Shown piece by piece: positions 33,415-38,216 of a DNA stretch of 38,216 bases. Under the pieces are notes generated by a model. It was not told the origin of the DNA and did no database searches. It worked only from the letters and a program-made list of their open reading frames with translations. Origin of the DNA: a virus; the IMG/VR virus record IMGVR_UViG_3300000233_000006, positions 1 through 38,216 of that record; one strand, given 5' to 3'. The position numbers and the translations under genes were made by a program. The stretch's first letter is position 1. Each line of letters starts with the position of its first letter.

Positions 33415-34233
33415 TTAAAAGCTAATGTCATCTTCTCCAAACGAATCATTTTGAGTGTCTCGTTGCTGCTGTTGTGGTTTCTGATAATTATTCTTGTAGC
33501 CGCCACCTTGACTTCCCTGGCTCTTGTAGCCACCACCTTGATTATTGCGGTATCCACCGCCCTGATTATTGCGGTAACCACCGCCCTGATTATTGCGGTA
33601 ACCGCCACCTTGATTGCTCTGGCCTTTCGCATCACGCTCAGCCTTTTTTTCAGCAGTGAAATCGTGAAACTCATCAACAAGAATGGTGGGAATGAGGCTC
33701 AGTAAAAGCTTGGCATAACTGAGAGCCGCAATCCTTGATGACTGTGCTGCGGTCATAGGCTTATTATCCGACGATAAGAAGTCATGGAATTCAGAGATGA
33801 TGAAAGGAAAACGAATCGTTGACTTATTTCGTTCAAGGATCGTGATACCGGTAATGCCCGCTTCATCCTTATCAACCAGGATCTTAGATGCGACTTCGAG
33901 TTCAGGAGGACGGGCTTCACTGTCACGTACGGGACGACGGCAAATCACAGTGACTTTTTCACCAGGTTCTCCGTTAGCGATTTCGATGAGCTTGTCTAAA
34001 AGCGCCTGCGTTGTAACGGCGTCCATTGCCGCAAAGATACGACCGTATTTGTCTTCTTCGCTAAAGTCAGAAGGGTCTCCGGTAAACACCGTGAAACGAG
34101 GGTTATTTTTGTTGATAGAAAAGAGAAGGCGCGCATTGCCGCCCACGTTGTTTTTTGCACGCAAGGATAATTTTTCGTTATCAAGCGCGTTCTTTTTGTA
34201 TACGACTTGAGTAACTTGAGCAGTTTCTGACAT
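33415..34233 (-). CDS. Single-stranded DNA-binding-like protein with acidic C-terminal tip
   Basis: 272 aa. Residues 1-195 form a beta-rich domain not matched to a known OB family by eye. Then comes a glycine-rich linker with three exact QGGGYRNN copies plus related units, a Gln-rich stretch, and the terminal sequence FGEDDISF. A Gly/Gln linker ending in a DDxxF tip is the architecture of bacterial and phage SSBs, whose tip recruits replication and repair proteins. Neighbours (SbcD-like nuclease, RNAP subunits) fit a genome-maintenance role. GAGG precedes the ATG. If it is not an SSB, it is still a nucleic-acid-binding candidate by its RGG-like tail. Confidence 0.65.
   Translation of the reverse strand: MSETAQVTQVVYKKNALDNEKLSLRAKNNVGGNARLLFSINKNNPRFTVFTGDPSDFSEEDKYGRIFAAMDAVTTQALLDKLIEIANGEPGEKVTVICRRPVRDSEARPPELEVASKILVDKDEAGITGITILERNKSTIRFPFIISEFHDFLSSDNKPMTAAQSSRIAALSYAKLLLSLIPTILVDEFHDFTAEKKAERDAKGQSNQGGGYRNNQGGGYRNNQGGGYRNNQGGGYKSQGSQGGGYKNNYQKPQQQQRDTQNDSFGEDDISF
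33541..33612. repeat. 24-bp coding tandem repeat (three copies)
   Basis: Three 24-bp units at 33541-33564, 33565-33588 and 33589-33612 with only silent differences. They encode QGGGYRNN on the minus strand; partial related units flank them. Confidence 0.9.
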
Positions 34234-34298
34234 AATAACAACCTCAAAATAAAAACTATGATTAGAGAAAGGGACTATAAGATAGTCATGTTTGGTTT

Positions 34299-35162
34299 TT
34301 AAATACTTGCATAAACCTGTTTAACAAGAAATCTTTCTTTAACGTAAAGGTCGAGATCTTGCCTAATTTTGTCCTCCGTTGTAAAGACCGTCCATCGACC
34401 CTTTTCAGCCGCGTCAAGAATGATATCCCGGTACGCACTGAGCATGGGAGAGAACATAACCATGTCACCAAATATCGCAAGAAGTTTTCGGGTAAAAGGC
34501 ATCGGCCTCATTTCCTTACCTTTGTAATACTTGGTATACCACAACTCTTTTTTCTTAATGACTCCTGTATGACTTTCGAGAAGTACAAGTTCTTTAAAAT
34601 GCTTTTCACCTAAAAGATCATAAGGAACGTGCGTTAGAATGATCGCATTCTTTTCCCTTATTTCTTTACCTAAAGGATGAGGATGTGCGTTATAGGTCAC
34701 TACATCGTCTTCTTTGTGTTCTTTCAAAAAGGTTTGAGCACAATAAAGTCTGACAGACTCTTCTTTAAGTTGTTTTTCAGTCTTCGGTATTCTGAGGTTA
34801 ACGTAACGGTTCGAAAACACTGAAGGTAAAACATATCTCGGTTTGTAAAACACGGGTTTGATATGATTAGATCCTTCATTGATTAAAATCGAACGTATCA
34901 TCTCAACTTCTTCAACAAGGGTGTTGAAAACTTTAGTTTGGTCGAGTTCTTTAAACCCGACATCATTAAGTGACCCGATGATATTTCTAATAAGCGTGTT
35001 AATGTTAATTTGAAATTCACCGTAATCACTCACGTCAAAATGAGTGACTGGTCGTTCTGGATCGTACGCTGTCTGACGTCCAGCAAAAAGACTTTCAAAG
35101 GCGATCGACGTACCTATTGATAAAGGGAACGCCGAGACAGTACGGTCAAAGTAAGTGCTCAT
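34299..35162 (-). CDS. Hypothetical protein (287 aa)
   Basis: Not recognised. It is soluble, mixed alpha/beta, basic in the C-terminal half (KKKELWYTKYYKGKEMRP). A possible motif is YNAHPHPLGKEI near 160. It lies 9 nt after the SbcD-like gene, and a TATATTAC box inside that gene (35282-35289) could give it a separate early transcript. A weak hairpin at 34273-34287 follows its stop. Confidence 0.65.
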   Translation of the reverse strand: MSTYFDRTVSAFPLSIGTSIAFESLFAGRQTAYDPERPVTHFDVSDYGEFQININTLIRNIIGSLNDVGFKELDQTKVFNTLVEEVEMIRSILINEGSNHIKPVFYKPRYVLPSVFSNRYVNLRIPKTEKQLKEESVRLYCAQTFLKEHKEDDVVTYNAHPHPLGKEIREKNAIILTHVPYDLLGEKHFKELVLLESHTGVIKKKELWYTKYYKGKEMRPMPFTRKLLAIFGDMVMFSPMLSAYRDIILDAAEKGRWTVFTTEDKIRQDLDLYVKERFLVKQVYASI

Positions 35163-35171
35163 GATTTTATC

Positions 35172-36305
35172 TCACAAAACGTCGTTTAAAATCCCCTCAT
35201 AGCGTAACGTTAAAGCGTCAATGTGGTTTGGGTCGCTTTTAATTCGTGTCATAAGGAGGTCATGTAGGTTATTCCTTGTAAGTAATATAGGCGCGTAATC
35301 TTGTTCAAACGTACGAATGAGATCGTCGTCGTTAATGTTCGTCTCTTTTTGATCAAGAACTTTTTTACTCCATATCACAGAAGGGTATTTTTTCTTGACT
35401 TCGTCAAAGTGATTTAGCGTTGGGTGATCTGACAATGCTTTAAGTCTAACGTAACTTCCAAACGGTAGTGTTGAGACAAGCTTGTCAATTTTTTTCATTG
35501 CTTTATTTGAGTCAAGCTCTGAAATATCGATTGTTTTAAATACCTTCGCGTTCTTATTTTCGATGAAAAAATATTCCATCTGACCGTCACGATAGATATG
35601 ACATTCCATCATTCCTTTAGCTTCTTCTTCGTTATGACTTAGACGATCCACTGAACCTTGAGCCAAGATACGTGAGAAGACCGATGATGTATGAATATGT
35701 CCTATCGAAATAAAATACTTGACGATATTAAGATAGTTTTCCTCATTATGTCGCGGTATTTTCTGTATGTGAGCAGGAAGCTGGTACCCGAACTGACCAT
35801 GCATGATCGCGATATCAACTTTACTTACATGTCGTGCCTTCAGTTCTGAAAGCACGTCTTCATACGTCTTGTCTGTCGACGGATCCCATTCGTCAGGAAC
35901 GTAGAGCACATGGATATCTAGGTCTTCCATGTGCTCTACGTGTACCGTCGTGATGTATTTGAAGTCGATTGGGAGTTGTGAAACTGAAATCGTTGTTTCA
36001 AATTGCTTGCATTGAAGCCAGTCGTGACTTGGCGTACCTTCAAGCACACGAAGTTTAGTCTGGTTTCTAGCACAGAAGTTAAGTAACCATGCCATAAAGA
36101 GAAGACTTTCAGTTGCTGTATCTGAAGGTAGTGTGATGAGACGATCAAAAAGATCACCTGCGATAAAAATAATGTCAAGTTTATTTTTTCTGTCATAAGA
36201 CTTGAGCATTTCTTTAATGTTACTTATAATGTCTAAAGCATCGTTTCTAGGATTACCTAAGTGAACGTCGCTAAAAACAAGATATTTAATGACGTCTTTA
36301 GTCAT
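35172..36305 (-). CDS. SbcD/Mre11-like metallophosphoesterase nuclease
   Basis: 377 aa. The ATG at 36305 overlaps the upstream stop by 8 nt; the TTG two codons earlier is less likely. Calcineurin-like phosphoesterase motifs: I, FSDVHLGN (DxH); II, IAGDLFDR (GDxxDR); III, EGTPSHD in place of GNHD; IV, IAIMHGQFGY; V, IGHIHTSS (GHxH). With its C-terminal domain this is the nuclease subunit of an SbcCD/Mre11-Rad50-like complex that processes DNA ends. No SbcC/Rad50 partner is in the window. The gene lies among genome-maintenance genes, as does the SbcD-like gene in phiKZ relatives. Confidence 0.88.
   Translation of the reverse strand: MTKDVIKYLVFSDVHLGNPRNDALDIISNIKEMLKSYDRKNKLDIIFIAGDLFDRLITLPSDTATESLLFMAWLLNFCARNQTKLRVLEGTPSHDWLQCKQFETTISVSQLPIDFKYITTVHVEHMEDLDIHVLYVPDEWDPSTDKTYEDVLSELKARHVSKVDIAIMHGQFGYQLPAHIQKIPRHNEENYLNIVKYFISIGHIHTSSVFSRILAQGSVDRLSHNEEEAKGMMECHIYRDGQMEYFFIENKNAKVFKTIDISELDSNKAMKKIDKLVSTLPFGSYVRLKALSDHPTLNHFDEVKKKYPSVIWSKKVLDQKETNINDDDLIRTFEQDYAPILLTRNNLHDLLMTRIKSDPNHIDALTLRYEGILNDVL
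35282..35289 (-). promoter_or_regulatory. Internal TATATTAC box within the SbcD-like gene
   Basis: The minus strand reads CCTATATTACTTACAAGG inside the last 120 bp of the coding region. It shares the extended TTACTTA context with known-position boxes, so it may be a promoter for the 287-aa gene and the SSB-like gene downstream. Confidence 0.45.
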
Positions 36306-36867
36306 CGTCAAATTCCACGCCTGAGGCTTCGGGTTCTTTATTTATGACGCGACCTTCAACCTCGTCGGTATTTATACCGTAATAGCTAAAGATAACATCC
36401 CATTGACCGGCATAACGGTCGAGTCCTGTTTCGACTGACCGAATATGTTTTTCAAATTTTTTATCTAAGGCGTCATGGATCTTACCTTCGGCCAATGTAG
36501 GAAAGTCCTGAGCGGTGCGTTGATGCCTTTCCTGGATAACGGAATAATGTTCGCCGTCGCGCATCTTACTCATTTTTTTCGTCATGGAAGTACCGTATAT
36601 AGGCGGTACCGTGAAAAGAATGTTATTTTTTTCATCGACGATATCGACAGGAAGCTGCGCTGTTCCGGCGATCTGTATCCACTGATCCAAAAGCATAAGC
36701 CATTCTTCATTAGGATGTTGACTTAAGAAGAATGGTAAGAAAACTTCTTTAAAAATCGGTTCAGGAAGTTGGTTAGAGACCATTTTGGTATCGATGATAC
36801 CCTTTTTAATAACGATAAGGTCAGAACGAAGTTTTCTAAGAAGTGTGTCTGCAACGGGATTTGACAT
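36298..36867 (-). CDS. Hypothetical protein (189 aa)
   Basis: Not recognised. It is helical at the N-terminus (DTLLRKLRSDLIVIKKG) with an acidic C-terminal tip (EASGVEFDDD) reminiscent of protein-recruiting tails. The stop overlaps the SbcD-like start by 8 nt, indicating coupling; the gap to the upstream gene is 3 nt. It could be a partner of the nuclease, but that is only from context. Confidence 0.65.
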   Translation of the reverse strand: MSNPVADTLLRKLRSDLIVIKKGIIDTKMVSNQLPEPIFKEVFLPFFLSQHPNEEWLMLLDQWIQIAGTAQLPVDIVDEKNNILFTVPPIYGTSMTKKMSKMRDGEHYSVIQERHQRTAQDFPTLAEGKIHDALDKKFEKHIRSVETGLDRYAGQWDVIFSYYGINTDEVEGRVINKEPEASGVEFDDD

Positions 36868-36870
36868 TTT

Positions 36871-37287
36871 TTATATCTCGGTATCATTGTTTAGATCAGC
36901 GACCTTTTTAAGTACAGATCCTTCAGTCGTAAGGATTTTACCTAGGTTAATTGACCGGCCATAATTATCGATGCAGTTAACGTAAATCGAAAGTTCGACG
37001 AAAGAGGAGTCTTTTTCATTTCGATACCCTGTTTCAACCACAACTTTTTCAAAGTAACGTCTCAAGTAGGACGTGAGTACTGTCTTAATATTTTCTTGAA
37101 GTTCGACAGGTTTTTTCAGATAGGTTTCAAGGAGCCATGAAAAACTTTTGACGTTACCTATGTATAGGTACGTTTGCGTATAGTTAGAGAGCAAGAAATC
37201 AGAGAAGAGTTTGTCGAGTAAGGTGTTTGAGTCAGTGACCCAGCCTCCTTCATCAAGACTTCCGTACGTCGTTGAAATGCGCGTCAT
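36871..37287 (-). CDS. Hypothetical protein (138 aa)
   Basis: Not recognised. It is alpha/beta, with a central helix VLTSYLRRYFEKVVVETGYR and strand SFVELSIYVNCIDNYGR. The pattern is loosely like gp25/W-type baseplate proteins, but too weak to name. GGTGATTT precedes the ATG. It follows a terminator (37305-37324) and so starts a separate unit with the 189-aa gene and the nuclease. Confidence 0.6.
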   Translation of the reverse strand: MTRISTTYGSLDEGGWVTDSNTLLDKLFSDFLLSNYTQTYLYIGNVKSFSWLLETYLKKPVELQENIKTVLTSYLRRYFEKVVVETGYRNEKDSSFVELSIYVNCIDNYGRSINLGKILTTEGSVLKKVADLNNDTEI

Positions 37288-37304
37288 AAATCACCAAAAA
37301 ATAA

Positions 37305-37324
37305 TGAACCGCCGAAGCGGTTCA
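37305..37324. terminator. Hairpin terminator
   Basis: An 8-bp stem (TGAACCGC and complement) with loop CGAA, flanked by A-runs on the left that give a U-tract on the minus strand. It is after the stop at 37334. Confidence 0.8.
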
Positions 37325-37333
37325 AAAAATCAT

Positions 37334-37939
37334 TTACTCAAATGCGTTTGTCGGGTCAATGTCCTGGCTCATGAAACATTCGATAACATCCCAAGTAGAT
37401 AGAATGTAGCGCTGTTCATCGTGCGTAAGTTCACGGTCATTGGAATAGAGTTCTTCGAAATAGAGTGAGGCTAAATGATCCCCCTCATCTACAACCACGC
37501 CGTTCATTACGCGGCGATAATCGTAATGGTCTTCTTTCGTCGTTTCCCCAAAGACATTAACATACGTATCGTTATAACCGTCAACCCTTTGATCCAAATA
37601 CGCTTGCCTTAGCGTGGGTTGTGCCATAACCCAACGCTGCATCATGACTGAAGCTAACTGAAGATCCTCCAACGTATCGATTGGTGCGATCCGATTAGTA
37701 TCCTCAAAGAAGCCTTTGACCGTTTGACCTAACCGTCGCACAAGATTATTCATTTCAGTAATATTAAACATATTACCGACAACCTCTCTTGATCGATCTA
37801 GGAATGCGCGACCCTGTTCATTCAACGTATTGTACACGTTTGAAAGTTGGGATTCGATGACCCCAACATTATTGTACGATTGTTGTGGGTAGAAGAGTGC
37901 GTCAAACGCTCTCGACCCACCTTCAACAACAATAGCCAT
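37334..37939 (-). CDS. Hypothetical protein (201 aa) after RNAP beta' N-part
   Basis: Not recognised. It is helical and acidic (NLVRRLGQTVKGFFEDTNR, then YDYRRVMNGVVVDEGDHLAS). A strong GGAGG lies within the last codons of the RNAP beta' gene, and only one base separates the two, so it is translated with that subunit. It may be an RNAP-associated protein, by context only. A terminator follows it. Confidence 0.65.
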   Translation of the reverse strand: MAIVVEGGSRAFDALFYPQQSYNNVGVIESQLSNVYNTLNEQGRAFLDRSREVVGNMFNITEMNNLVRRLGQTVKGFFEDTNRIAPIDTLEDLQLASVMMQRWVMAQPTLRQAYLDQRVDGYNDTYVNVFGETTKEDHYDYRRVMNGVVVDEGDHLASLYFEELYSNDRELTHDEQRYILSTWDVIECFMSQDIDPTNAFE

Positions 37940-37940
37940 T

Positions 37941-38171
37941 TTAAACCTCCATTAATTTTATAAAACCTTCATCCATCGCACTTTCCTCGTTAACATACTG
38001 CATCCAGTTCGCGATATTCGAAATCACAGGACCTGGTATACTAATGTTTCTTGAAGTGGATAATACCTCTTGCCTTAGGGTAGTAAGACCGTTGCTAGGC
38101 GCAAGCGGACTCATGTAACGCTCCATGTCCTCATCAACCATTAACATCACGTTCATTTGATCGCCATCGAA
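37941..38171 (-). CDS. RNAP beta' N-terminal subunit, last exon (partial; phiKZ gp55-like)
   Basis: 76 codons from the 3' splice site to the stop. The exon begins FDGDQMNVMLMVDEDMERY, the second half of the universal beta' active-site motif NADFDGDQM, whose Asp residues bind the catalytic magnesium. SPLAPSNGLTTLRQEV corresponds to the LSPANGEPI region of E. coli. The apparent ATG at 38156 is internal. The upstream exon with the first catalytic Asp lies beyond the window. Position ahead of the SbcD, gp68-70 and gp71-74-like genes fits the non-virion beta' N subunit gp55. Confidence 0.85.
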   Translation of the reverse strand, partial: FDGDQMNVMLMVDEDMERYMSPLAPSNGLTTLRQEVLSTSRNISIPGPVISNIANWMQYVNEESAMDEGFIKLMEV

Positions 38172-38216
38172 CTCGTTGTCCGGTTAGTTCGCAACGCTAA
38201 CCCGGTGTGCTTTGAC
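38172..38216 (-). ncRNA. Group I intron in the RNAP beta' N-part gene (3' end only)
   Basis: All 45 visible nucleotides are identical to the 3' end of the intron in the RNAP beta gene (26831-26875), ending in terminal G at 38172. The exon that follows opens exactly with the FDGDQM codons in frame. The rest of the intron is outside the window. Confidence 0.88.

Noticed and set aside
33797-34210. Plus-strand 137-aa ORF
   Set aside because: It is antisense to the SSB-like gene, with no ribosome site and shadow-like composition.

Overview
The window is part of a jumbo (giant tailed) bacteriophage genome of the phiKZ-like, nucleus-forming type (Chimalliviridae-like). Three things support this. 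First, it encodes pieces of two different multi-subunit RNA polymerases whose beta and beta' chains are split over separate genes. Second, most genes lie in tight minus-strand operons whose leaders start at TATATTAC boxes, the early-promoter motif known from phiKZ. Third, the order read right to left (beta' N-part with FDGD, ..., SbcD-like nuclease, SSB-like protein, three large genes, beta C-part, beta' C-part, helicase, ..., a second beta' C-part) matches what I recall of phiKZ genes 55, 68-70, 71-73, 74 and 80. The host cannot be told from the sequence.

Layout. 1-4.6 kb: early-type accessory genes on the minus strand (secreted lysozyme-like transglycosylase, small unknown proteins, a tandem paralogue pair), separated by strong hairpin terminators. 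4.7-13.1 kb: virion genes, including a divergent pair, a 984-aa baseplate-wedge-like protein on the plus strand, and a minus operon with a membrane-anchored HExxH metalloprotease. 13.2-14.8 kb: N-terminal half of a family B DNA polymerase. 14.9-18.7 kb: small unknowns and the putative virion RNAP beta' C-part. 18.8-21.3 kb: a plus-strand pair, the second with a probable programmed -1 frameshift. 21.4-28.4 kb: wHTH protein, SF2 helicase, a 51-aa gene, and the intron-split non-virion RNAP beta' C-part and beta C-part. 28.5-38.2 kb: a lone plus-strand gene, then operons with the candidate fifth RNAP subunit, an SSB-like protein, an SbcD/Mre11-like nuclease and an RNAP beta' exon.

The most striking feature is a family of group I introns without internal ORFs, inserted in three RNAP genes. 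One separates the two catalytic lysines of beta (HG|GKGV). One, cut by the window edge, sits directly before FDGDQM of the beta' active site. The third lies in the beta' C-part. The first and third were resolved to single nucleotides by reading frame, intron core and U.G pairing at the 5' site; they are 411 and 424 nt.

Other signals: a palindromic hairpin with one covarying pair in three early leaders, a slippery heptamer joining two ORFs, repeated ALES/AIES motifs in candidate capsid-internal proteins, and low-complexity repeat tails on an SSB-like and a neighbouring protein. No tRNA, CRISPR array or insertion sequence was seen.
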